Below, in pieces: positions 27,867 to 35,321 of a DNA stretch of 64,000 nt. The stretch spans positions 333,991-397,990 of the forward strand of contig PTEU01000002.1 of the NCBI GenBank assembly GCA_004359425.1, written 5' to 3'. Position 1 is the stretch's first letter. Each line of letters begins with the position of its first letter. Origin of the DNA: Ideonella sp. MAG2 (GTDB lineage Bacteria; Pseudomonadota; Gammaproteobacteria; Burkholderiales; Burkholderiaceae_C). The notes beneath the pieces are model-generated. The model was not told the origin of the DNA and ran no database searches. It worked only from the letters and a program-made list of their open reading frames with translations. Position numbers and translations under genes: made by a program.

Positions 27867-28996
27867 GTGCACGCGTCCTCTTTGTGAACTTCAGTCGCCT
27901 CAGCCCGGCTGATCAAGGCAATGCCAGGCGTGCTATGCAATTGGCACGTCTGTACAAGTCATTGGGACTGGAGGTCGACCTTCTCTACCACTGCGATGAA
28001 GGGTTTGACCCGGCTCTCTCGCATACCTTGTCGCAGATCTTCGGCATGGTGCGCGTGGTCCCACCCAAAGTCTCCAAACGTGTTTACCAGCCGGAACATC
28101 TCTGCCACATCGCCGATTGGTACGACCCGCAGCTCGACGCCGTGGGCCGCGAAATGCATGCCTTGCGGGCCTACCAGGTCGTCCACGTCAACTACATCTG
28201 GTACACCCCTCTCTTCAAGCAGTTTGGACCCGAGGTCGCTAAGGTCCTGGACACCCATGACATCTTTGGAGAGCGGGCACAAAAATACCGCCAAGCGGGC
28301 TTAGAGCCCCATTGGTTCAGTACCACGGTGGCCCAAGAGGACGGTGCGATACAGCGTGCCGATGTCGCGCTGGCCATTCAGAAGGAAGAAGCGGCAGAAC
28401 TGGCCGCGCGCGGGCATCGAAATATTCTGTCACTGCCGTATATCGAGCCCAGTGTGCGGCCCTTCAAGCCGAGCGCAGTGCAACGCCCCTTAACCTTTGG
28501 TTATTTGGGGAGTGGCAATGACTGGAACGTCCGCAGCATTCAGGCCTTTACGGCCAAGCTCAGGCAAGTGGGCAGTCGATTTTCACAACCCGTGGTCATG
28601 GCCGGTGGCATCTGCAAGCATGTGCCTGACACCCCAGGCCTGATCAAATTGGGCTTTGTCAAAGAGCTGCACACCTTCTACGACGCCATCGACCTTGCCC
28701 TCAACCCCATGGTGGGCGGCACTGGCCTGAAGATCAAAACAGTAGAGCCCCTGAGCTATGGCAAACCCGTCTTGACCACGCCCTCAGGGGCTCAGGGACT
28801 GAGCCACCTCTGGCAGTTGCCTATCGTGGCCGACCCCAACGCCATGGTGAGCTATCTGCTGGAGCACTTCAGTGCGCCCAACCCCGACTTGGTTCAGACC
28901 TTGATTGCTCAAGCGCAAGCGTCTCAACAAGCCTTTGAGGCGGAATACCTCGGGCAGGTGGAGCGCTTCAAACGGTGGCTGAACAGCCGCATCTAA
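27863..28996 (+). CDS. Glycosyltransferase family 4 protein
   Basis: This 377-aa protein begins MSARVLFVNFSRLSPADQGN, a start seen in GT4 enzymes acting on lipid-linked or growing chains. The acceptor lobe contains VLDTHDIFGERAQKYRQAG. The donor lobe has LTFGYLGSGNDWNVRSIQAF and NPMVGGTGLKIKTVEPLSYG, with the two donor-binding residues in K-x-[VI]-E-x-LSYGKPV. It is the last gene of the rightward part of the capsule locus and ends 2 bases from the stop of the convergent sulfotransferase. Confidence 0.87.
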   Translation: MSARVLFVNFSRLSPADQGNARRAMQLARLYKSLGLEVDLLYHCDEGFDPALSHTLSQIFGMVRVVPPKVSKRVYQPEHLCHIADWYDPQLDAVGREMHALRAYQVVHVNYIWYTPLFKQFGPEVAKVLDTHDIFGERAQKYRQAGLEPHWFSTTVAQEDGAIQRADVALAIQKEEAAELAARGHRNILSLPYIEPSVRPFKPSAVQRPLTFGYLGSGNDWNVRSIQAFTAKLRQVGSRFSQPVVMAGGICKHVPDTPGLIKLGFVKELHTFYDAIDLALNPMVGGTGLKIKTVEPLSYGKPVLTTPSGAQGLSHLWQLPIVADPNAMVSYLLEHFSAPNPDLVQTLIAQAQASQQAFEAEYLGQVERFKRWLNSRI

Positions 28997-28998
28997 GC

Positions 28999-29907
28999 TC
29001 AGGCCACCCACTTGCCGCGTTTCGCGCCAGGGCCTTTCTTGCCACCGTGCTTCTGGCCCCCACCTTTTTTGCCACCTGGCTTCTGCTGGATCAAAGGCCC
29101 CGCAGCGGCATCTTCTTCAGGGCTTAAGGCAGGCTTGATGTCAATCACCTTCAGATGAGGCTGATCTCCCCGGTCACGCAGCCGCCGCTCGTCATAGGCC
29201 ACCGTCGCGGTCATGTTCAGGCGCTCATAGCCAAAGCGCTCAAAATCACTCTGGTAGCGGTCGAAAATCAATTGCTCGGCTTCTGGGTCTTGACGCAAAA
29301 GCTCCCACAGCGCGTTCGGGTTGTCGGTGCTGCGATTGCGGGCTTGAACCTCGCTGTATTCATCAGCATGGGCGGCTTTTGAGCCGGACTGCACCGTATG
29401 TCTTAGGACATAGGCTACATCGGCATCAATGGCCTCCACCGAGCCCACAAAGTCCAAGGCCTGCCCTGCCGCCAAATCCGTCCAAAACGTCTGCGGCCGA
29501 AGAATGCGGTCCATGCCGTCACCAGCAAAATACTCCGAGCGCACAAACGCCCCGAACTCGGTCAACGAACTCACGGCCGCTACTGTCTTGAGAGTCTTGC
29601 GGTCTTGCTGGCGATGCAGGTAGTTGAAAATACTGAAGGCTCGGGTGTACGGGTTGCGTACAAAGGCAAAAGTGAAGTACTTGCCAAAGCGCTGCGCTCC
29701 CATCACCGACTCAATCTCTTGTGCGGTCGAGTGTTTGGCCAAGCCAAAGCGGCGTTTGAAAAACGGCTGTACGGCCTCGCCCAATGGTGTGCCACCAACC
29801 TCCAGGTCTCGATAGGTGCTGAATCGGGTGAATAGCCTAGAGATGGAAGTACCGGCGGCCTTGGGCACGTGGACAAACACAAAACTGCCCGTGTGATTGA
29901 TGATCAT
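28999..29907 (-). CDS. Sulfotransferase family protein 3 with Lys/Gly-rich tail
   Basis: This 302-aa protein of the Sulfotransfer_2 type has the PAPS loop FVHVPKAAGTSISRLF (residues 11-26), KHSTAQEI (58-65), also present in sulfotransferase 5, and the 3'-phosphate motif AFVRNPYTRAFSIFNYL (81-97). The last ~27 residues are repetitive and basic (GGKKGGG and HGGKKGPG units), which may bind an anionic polymer. It starts in an ATGA overlap with the upstream sulfotransferase 4 gene. It is closely related in layout to sulfotransferase 5 and the pair may be paralogues. Confidence 0.82.
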   Translation of the reverse strand: MIINHTGSFVFVHVPKAAGTSISRLFTRFSTYRDLEVGGTPLGEAVQPFFKRRFGLAKHSTAQEIESVMGAQRFGKYFTFAFVRNPYTRAFSIFNYLHRQQDRKTLKTVAAVSSLTEFGAFVRSEYFAGDGMDRILRPQTFWTDLAAGQALDFVGSVEAIDADVAYVLRHTVQSGSKAAHADEYSEVQARNRSTDNPNALWELLRQDPEAEQLIFDRYQSDFERFGYERLNMTATVAYDERRLRDRGDQPHLKVIDIKPALSPEEDAAAGPLIQQKPGGKKGGGQKHGGKKGPGAKRGKWVA

Positions 29908-30578
29908 GCCGTCTTCTCCGAATCAAAGCTGTAGCCAAATCGGCTCAGGGTTTTGGCATAGAGGCGAGCCACCAAAGCCACGTCCTCATCGCCATAGAAG
30001 CGGCGGTAGTCCAAGGTCTTGGGCCCCGGCTTTTCTGGGTCGGGGTAGAGCCGTAGTGGCTCTTTCACGCCCAGGCGCTTCAGCACCTCGTCGAAGCCTG
30101 CCTGCTGGGCCTCAAAGCGAATCACCATGTCCACCTGATCGGCATACTGCAACTGCGCCCGCGACTCGCGCTGCTCGGAGAGCATGGCCTCATGCGTCTT
30201 GTTCAGCCAGGTCGAGAAACTTAGGCCCGCCGCTTTGCCGCTGCCCTCCTCCGGGGCATCATCCCCAGGGCGAACCCCGCCTTGCTTGAGAAAGCGTGCC
30301 ACCAGCAGATCAAACGGGTTGCGAACAACGGTAAATTTGAGCAGGTCGTCAAATTCACTCTTCGCCAACAACTCAGCCATCAACAGCATCTTGGGTGTGG
30401 TGTTTTGCCGCCGAGCCAGCACCTTGCCTCGCCGCACCACATCCTCGGGCGGCATCAACTCACCGTGCAACTGCTCCATGAGCGTTCTCGTGATGGCTTG
30501 TGAGCCCGTCAGAGGATTGACAAAAAACAAATACCGCAGACGTTCGCAGAAAACCGCCATCGCATCCTCAACCATCAA
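29904..30578 (-). CDS. Sulfotransferase-like protein 4 with altered PAPS loop
   Basis: This 224-aa protein is shorter than its neighbours. The loop at the N-terminus reads FFVNPLTGSQAITRTLMEQL, with Leu where active enzymes of this group have Lys (xPKTGSxS). The second motif KFTVVRNPFDLLVARFL is intact. It may have lost catalysis, bind PAPS differently, or work as a partner of sulfotransferase 3, to which it is coupled by an ATGA overlap. Methionines at 30575 and 30560 are alternative starts; none has a strong ribosome site. Confidence 0.7.
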   Translation of the reverse strand: MMVEDAMAVFCERLRYLFFVNPLTGSQAITRTLMEQLHGELMPPEDVVRRGKVLARRQNTTPKMLLMAELLAKSEFDDLLKFTVVRNPFDLLVARFLKQGGVRPGDDAPEEGSGKAAGLSFSTWLNKTHEAMLSEQRESRAQLQYADQVDMVIRFEAQQAGFDEVLKRLGVKEPLRLYPDPEKPGPKTLDYRRFYGDEDVALVARLYAKTLSRFGYSFDSEKTA

Positions 30579-30620
30579 TCAATTAACAGACCGCCCGCGC
30601 TAGCCGCGGACCTCGCCCTA

Positions 30621-31430
30621 TCAGGCGACCGCAGCCCCTGAGCCCAGCCCCTTACCTGCCATCGCACCGACTTTGGCGGCCTGATGCTTGGCCCCTCCCT
30701 TGGGGCCTGCTTGCACCATGGCGGCAGGCAGGGTATAGCCAAAAATCTTGAAATCGCGCAGGTAATGCTTGCGGAGCATCTGCCATGCTTCAGGGCTGAG
30801 CTCGTCGGCCACCACTTCTGGGCTCTTGTTTTGCAATCCCAAGGGCGTGTTGAACTTCAAGCGCTTTTGCACCCGCGCCCAGTCGTCGGCGATCTTCTCA
30901 ACTTTGCCAACCATGTCTACCAGCACCACACCGTCCTCATCGCACAGGCTGTGCCACTGCGGTTTGGCCCCTGCGTCTTGCCAAGTGCGCGGGTTGCGTA
31001 CAAACGCATCGAAGGTCTCAGACATCAGCGCCGATTGAACGGCCTTGAACTTGAACGGCGCTCTGGCGGGGAATTCTCCAGTGGCAGCCAAGGTGGCCTT
31101 CTCTTCAGCGTTCAACGGGTTGCGCTCAGCCAAGCCTCGGGCATAGGCGTACAGAGAACGCAAGCGATCAACCGGCTGACGCACAAAGCCGAAGGTGAAA
31201 AAACTCTTCCAGCGCACCTCACCCAACAATGCTTTAGCGTCTCTGGCGGTGGAGTGTTTGCGCAACTGGAGCAGGTCAGCAAAGAATGCCTTCTGCTTCT
31301 CGCCTTCGTTCGTGGAGCCGATGACGACATCATTGACGCCCAACTGAGTGGCCAGCGCCGTCTCGATGCTGGTGCCCGCACATTTGTGAACATGCACAAA
31401 GACAAAGCGAAGGTTGGGGGAAATGATCAT
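30621..31430 (-). CDS. Sulfotransferase family protein 5
   Basis: This 269-aa Sulfotransfer_2-type protein has the PAPS loop FVHVHKCAGTSIETAL (residues 11-26), the conserved KHSTARDA segment shared with sulfotransferase 3, and the second motif FGFVRQPVDRLRSLYAY (80-96), where the usual Asn of VRNP is Gln. The C-terminal tail is Lys/Gly/Ala-rich with GPKGGAKHQAAK, again like sulfotransferase 3. It lies 42 bases from both neighbours on the same strand. Confidence 0.8.
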   Translation of the reverse strand: MIISPNLRFVFVHVHKCAGTSIETALATQLGVNDVVIGSTNEGEKQKAFFADLLQLRKHSTARDAKALLGEVRWKSFFTFGFVRQPVDRLRSLYAYARGLAERNPLNAEEKATLAATGEFPARAPFKFKAVQSALMSETFDAFVRNPRTWQDAGAKPQWHSLCDEDGVVLVDMVGKVEKIADDWARVQKRLKFNTPLGLQNKSPEVVADELSPEAWQMLRKHYLRDFKIFGYTLPAAMVQAGPKGGAKHQAAKVGAMAGKGLGSGAAVA

Positions 31431-31472
31431 GATCGAACTCTCGATGAAGAAATGGGGAGAGAAGCCGGGCGG

Positions 31473-32357
31473 TCAGAAGTCTGACTCAGCGAGAACGCCC
31501 GGTCGATCCCACACTGCACGCATGGCCTGTGTTTTTTCCAAGATCATGCGTTCGGTCTGCGTGTCAACATAGGTGTCGATGTCTGGCTCGCGATGGGTGA
31601 TGGGCTTGGACAGCATTTCATCAACTTGTCGGCCCGGCACCTCTTTGGGTTTCAAGACCTCGGCCACAAAGGCAAGGCCCGCAAACGCGCAAATCGCTCG
31701 CAAGGCGGCCTCTGGGGTTCGGGTCAGCCAGTCATAAGGTGCCACAAACACTTGTTGGGGCCAGCGCTGGCGCGCATCCAGAACGCTTTCGGTGATTTGC
31801 TGGAAATGGCCAATCAGTTGCTCGGCCGTTCGGTCTAGCCAACCCCACTCTTCGATGCCCTTGCCCAGCGCTTTCTCGGTGGCCAAACGCTTGCGGTAGC
31901 TGGCGACGATGCTGACCGGGTCGCGCGTACACACCACCACCCGCGCCAGGGGGAAGAGCTCCAGCATTCGGCCCAACTTGCGCACGTGCGCCGGGGTTTT
32001 CTCTAGCGGCTGCTGCCCCGGGTACACATGGTGAGCAGCGAAGTAGAAAAACGCTCGGATCAAGTCCGCCTCTGAAAGCTCCCCCTTGTCACCACACAAT
32101 CCAGCAGCAAAGTGCCTGAAGCGGCTGCACTGCGCCTCGCCTTGAAGATAGGCTTGGGTCATCTGCGGTGCCGGATTTTGTAGTGCAGAGCGCGGCTTGA
32201 GGAAGATGAAGGTCTCGTACACATCCTTGACGGCAAACAGCTCGGGATGCCGACTCAGCGACACTTGCAGAATGGATGTTCCAGAACGCTCAAGCCCACA
32301 AATAAAAACCGGACGTGCAGTCGTCGACCAGCGGCGAATATCGTGCAACGTCGTCAT
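31473..32357 (-). CDS. Sulfotransferase family protein 6
   Basis: This 294-aa protein belongs to a different subgroup (Sulfotransfer_3 type), with PVFICGLERSGTSILQVSL as the 5'-phosphosulfate loop (about residues 16-34) and RVVVCTRDPVSIVASY as the 3'-phosphate motif. The start at 32357 has a good AGGAGA ribosome site 7 bases upstream. It is the first confidently assigned gene of the leftward sulfotransferase run 6-5-4-3, which probably shares one promoter in the gap before the exonuclease gene. Confidence 0.85.
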   Translation of the reverse strand: MTTLHDIRRWSTTARPVFICGLERSGTSILQVSLSRHPELFAVKDVYETFIFLKPRSALQNPAPQMTQAYLQGEAQCSRFRHFAAGLCGDKGELSEADLIRAFFYFAAHHVYPGQQPLEKTPAHVRKLGRMLELFPLARVVVCTRDPVSIVASYRKRLATEKALGKGIEEWGWLDRTAEQLIGHFQQITESVLDARQRWPQQVFVAPYDWLTRTPEAALRAICAFAGLAFVAEVLKPKEVPGRQVDEMLSKPITHREPDIDTYVDTQTERMILEKTQAMRAVWDRPGVLAESDF

Positions 32358-32557
32358 GGGGTCTCCTGAAAAAGCGAGTGAGCGAGGGGCCGGTAAAAGT
32401 CGCTTCTTGAAGATCCGCGATCAAGGCCCCACAGATGCGCAGCCCCCAGGCCCCGATCAGCCAACAATAGTCCCAGGCCGAAGCGGCAATAGGCGCTGAG
32501 CACACCATCCGCTGAGGGCAAACGCAGCGCACGGGCCGACGTGTTTGTCTTCGACAT
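32354..32557 (-). CDS. Small hypothetical ORF coupled to sulfotransferase 6
   Basis: This possible 67-aa protein (start MSKTNTSARALRLPSADG) stops in an ATGA overlap with the sulfotransferase 6 start. No ribosome site is visible before its ATG and the composition is not clearly that of a real protein, so it may be coincidental. It would be a short leader gene if real. Confidence 0.22.
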   Translation of the reverse strand: MSKTNTSARALRLPSADGVLSAYCRFGLGLLLADRGLGAAHLWGLDRGSSRSDFYRPLAHSLFQETP

Positions 32558-32679
32558 GCGGCAAGACGATCAAGGTGAGGCGGCAAAAGAATCAGTATAA
32601 GTGGCCCCCATGGTCAGTCTTCCTCTTCCAAGCCCCCTAAGACGGGGGCACTCATAGGCAGCGCTGAGCCATGCGAGCG
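32358..32679. other. 322-base gap between exonuclease and sulfotransferase genes
   Basis: Apart from the doubtful 67-aa ORF, the gap contains a GCCCCC-TAAGAC-GGGGGC hairpin near 32633-32650 without a T-run and a TATAAG element near 32596. No RNA gene or mobile element is recognised. It should contain the promoter for the sulfotransferase unit. Confidence 0.35.
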
Positions 32680-33351
32680 CTAGGTCAACAAGGCACGCAG
32701 CTTGACAAAGGCCAGCGCCGCCATGATGGCGTCGTTCAAGGCATCGTGGGCCCGCCTTGTGGGCAGGTCCAAGTCTCGCATCAAGGTGGCGAGGCGCAGG
32801 TCAATGCTCGCACCATGTTGCCAGGGTGGTAGCTGGCGCTGCTTCCAGTCGTAGTACAGCGAAGAAATCTCCACCTTGGCCTGCGGCAAGCGCACACCCA
32901 GCATGGGAAAGATGGCCCGGTTGATCAAGGCCACATCAAACTCCAGGTAATAGCCCACCAAGGGACGCGCGCCGATGAAAGCCAGCAGTTGCCGCATGGC
33001 CTCGTCCGGCTCCAGGCCGTCTTGAACATCACTTTGGCGCAGGCCATGAATCTTGGTGGCCTCAGCGGAAATCGCCTTTGACGGCTTGACCAACAGTTCC
33101 AAGCGCTCGCTGGTCATCACCCGATTGCCCACGATGCGCACAGCGCCGATAGCGATGATCTCATCGCGGTTGGGGTTCAGGCCGGTGGTCTCGCAGTCCA
33201 CCGACACCCATTCGTCCGGCGGTGGCTCGTCGTAGAGGTAGCGCATGCGCTGGTCCCCCAGGTGGTAGAGCATCCACTCGCGCTGCAGGCGCAGCCAGGG
33301 GCGCTGCCACCACACCGTGGGTTGCGGCAAGGCCTTGGAGACGGGGCTCAT
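32680..33351 (-). CDS. DnaQ-like 3'-5' exonuclease (DEDDh family)
   Basis: This 223-aa protein has the three exonuclease motifs of the RNase T/DnaQ group: SVDCETTGLNPNRDEIIAIG (Exo I, Asp/Glu metal ligands), GYYLEFDVALINR (Exo II) and HDALNDAIMAALAF (Exo III, His-x4-Asp). The start MSPVSKALPQ at 33351 lies 13 bases after the stop of the DUF294 gene, so both are cotranscribed. In many Proteobacteria such a stand-alone exonuclease follows a cNMP/CBS/DUF294 protein. Its substrate is not known; it is not the polymerase III epsilon subunit, which is shorter in its N-terminal region and has a C-terminal tail. Confidence 0.87.
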   Translation of the reverse strand: MSPVSKALPQPTVWWQRPWLRLQREWMLYHLGDQRMRYLYDEPPPDEWVSVDCETTGLNPNRDEIIAIGAVRIVGNRVMTSERLELLVKPSKAISAEATKIHGLRQSDVQDGLEPDEAMRQLLAFIGARPLVGYYLEFDVALINRAIFPMLGVRLPQAKVEISSLYYDWKQRQLPPWQHGASIDLRLATLMRDLDLPTRRAHDALNDAIMAALAFVKLRALLT

Positions 33352-33364
33352 GGCCACACCCCAC

Positions 33365-35236
33365 TCACAGCATGTCCAAGCGGAAGCGCTGAGACAGCAG
33401 ATTCTTGAAACGCTTGACCACTGCCAACGCATCCTTGAGCAGATCTCGGTCCAAGCTGCTGAGCTGCTCCAGCGCGATGCCGCGATAGTCATGCCCACGC
33501 TCCAGCGCTTGCAAGCCCGCGTCCAAACGCAAACGCATGAACAGGTGCAGGCTGTCCACCATCGAGGTGGCCAAATCGGGCGGCAAGCGGTGCTCGGCCG
33601 CCAGGGCTTCAATCCGCGCCTCGGTGCCCGTCACGGTGACACGATGGGCCAGTGCAAGGCTGCGCACGCCGTGCACCAAGGGAAACAGGCCCGCCTTCTT
33701 GATGTCGAACAGGGCCTCTTCCTCACCCAGCAAGCGCAAGCGGTTCCACCAGCCTTGCGCGTGGTCGAACGAGTGGATGGCAGCCGCAAAGCGTGCCATC
33801 AGCACATCGTTGTCCAGCACCAAGCGGAAGACCTCGCCGCGCACCCGCTCTAGCAAGCCTGCATCGCCGCAAACCGCATGGGCATCAAAGAAAATGGCCA
33901 GGGCCATCAAACCTTCGGCATCCGGCGTCATCAGCCAGCGCCTCACCCGCTGCGAAAAAGCCGCCTCCGGCATGCGCCAGGCCGGGTTATTCACCATGAT
34001 GCGTCCAGGGCATTCCGGATAGCCGAAATCCGCCAGGGCTGCGGAGAAGCGATTGCAAGTGGTGGCCAAGTCCGCTGAGGGTTCATAGCCATCGCGCAAC
34101 ACCAAGGCATTGTCCTGGTCGGTCTTGAGCAATTGCTCCCCCCGGCCCTCACTGCCCATCACAAACAAGCAAGAGTTCGCCACCAAGTCCGGCGGGGCGA
34201 TCAATTGCCAAGCCCGGTCAAACAGTTGGGCATTGAGCTCCCGCACCAAACGGGCAATCAAGCGTACTGGCGTGCCCCCGCGATACAGCAGAGAGATCAG
34301 CCGTGTCAGTTGTGCTGCCGCTGGTTTGAGCGCCGCCAAGTCCTTGGCTTCGAGGATTTGGCGGGTGATCAAATAGGAATGGTTGGACAGAAAGCTCAGC
34401 AGGTCCAACTGATCCAGGGTACCCAAGATGCGCTCGCCACCGCCCGGTGCGGCCTCGGCCACCACCACTCGCCGCACTTGATGCCGAATCATCATGGCCT
34501 GGGCGTCAAAGAGGTAGGCGTCCGGGCGTACGGTGACCAAGTTAAAGGTGGCCAGCTCTCGCACCGGTAGTTGGTGCAGTGGGCGGCCGTGCAAGATGGC
34601 ACGCTGCAAGCCCGTGGTGGTAAATATGCCCAAGCGAGGGAGCTCGCTGGCACGGTCTCGTACCAGCACGCGATCCGTGCGCTCATCGTTGAACACCTTG
34701 GCTACGGCCACGATATCCAAGTCCGCATCCACCTCAGTGATGGGCCGCACCGCCGCCTCTTGCACACGCGCCATGGCCAGCGAGTGCATCTCGTGCTGAC
34801 TGGACCGCTTGGACAAAGCACTCAGCTTGTTAGAGAGATCGGCAAACAGCAAGGCCCCAAACGTGGCATTGCGTGAGATCAACTCGGTCACGGCGTCCCG
34901 TGCCAACTGATAAGCCAGCACCTCTTCCTTGGCCACGAAGCGGCTGCTGACTTTGCCAGCCACCAAGGAGCGGCCGTCAAAAGTATCATCCGGGCCAAAG
35001 CTGGCCACCACCTCTTCGCCGTCCATTTGGTGCACCACACCTTTGATCACCACCAACAGGTGCGTCGGTTGAACCCCCGGTTCTAGAATGATCTCAGCCT
35101 CGCGGAAGTAGGCAATGTCAACGTTGTCGCGCACCAATTGGCGCTCGTCCGTGGACAGCCCATCAAAGGGCGAAGCGGAGAAATTGAAGGCGTTGGGCAC
35201 GTTAAGGCGGTTGGTGAGCAGCGCCCACGAGGGCAT
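33365..35236 (-). CDS. cNMP-binding/CBS/DUF294 nucleotidyltransferase-like signalling protein
   Basis: This 623-aa cytosolic protein has, in order, a cyclic-nucleotide-binding-like domain (about residues 30-140, with EIILEPGVQPTHLLVVIKG), a pair of CBS domains (about 165-285), the DUF294 nucleotidyltransferase-like domain with the signature GSEGRGEQLLKTDQDNALV, and a C-terminal DUF294_C helical domain. The GS...TDQDNA motif resembles GlnD/kanamycin-type nucleotidyltransferases; a uridylyl- or adenylyltransferase role is conceivable but unproven. ATG 35236 is preferred over an upstream TTG at 35269. It is divergent from the phosphatase gene. Confidence 0.87.
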   Translation of the reverse strand: MPSWALLTNRLNVPNAFNFSASPFDGLSTDERQLVRDNVDIAYFREAEIILEPGVQPTHLLVVIKGVVHQMDGEEVVASFGPDDTFDGRSLVAGKVSSRFVAKEEVLAYQLARDAVTELISRNATFGALLFADLSNKLSALSKRSSQHEMHSLAMARVQEAAVRPITEVDADLDIVAVAKVFNDERTDRVLVRDRASELPRLGIFTTTGLQRAILHGRPLHQLPVRELATFNLVTVRPDAYLFDAQAMMIRHQVRRVVVAEAAPGGGERILGTLDQLDLLSFLSNHSYLITRQILEAKDLAALKPAAAQLTRLISLLYRGGTPVRLIARLVRELNAQLFDRAWQLIAPPDLVANSCLFVMGSEGRGEQLLKTDQDNALVLRDGYEPSADLATTCNRFSAALADFGYPECPGRIMVNNPAWRMPEAAFSQRVRRWLMTPDAEGLMALAIFFDAHAVCGDAGLLERVRGEVFRLVLDNDVLMARFAAAIHSFDHAQGWWNRLRLLGEEEALFDIKKAGLFPLVHGVRSLALAHRVTVTGTEARIEALAAEHRLPPDLATSMVDSLHLFMRLRLDAGLQALERGHDYRGIALEQLSSLDRDLLKDALAVVKRFKNLLSQRFRLDML

Positions 35237-35321
35237 GCGGTCATTGTGAGCCTCAAACCCTGACGCCAAACTGTTCGGCCTTGTGCCAGATCAAGCGCTA
35301 GCCTCCTCCCTTTGCCTGCCC

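Noticed and set aside
32633..32650. GCCCCC/GGGGGC hairpin as terminator after the exonuclease gene
   Set aside because: There is no T-run on either strand, so termination is not supported.
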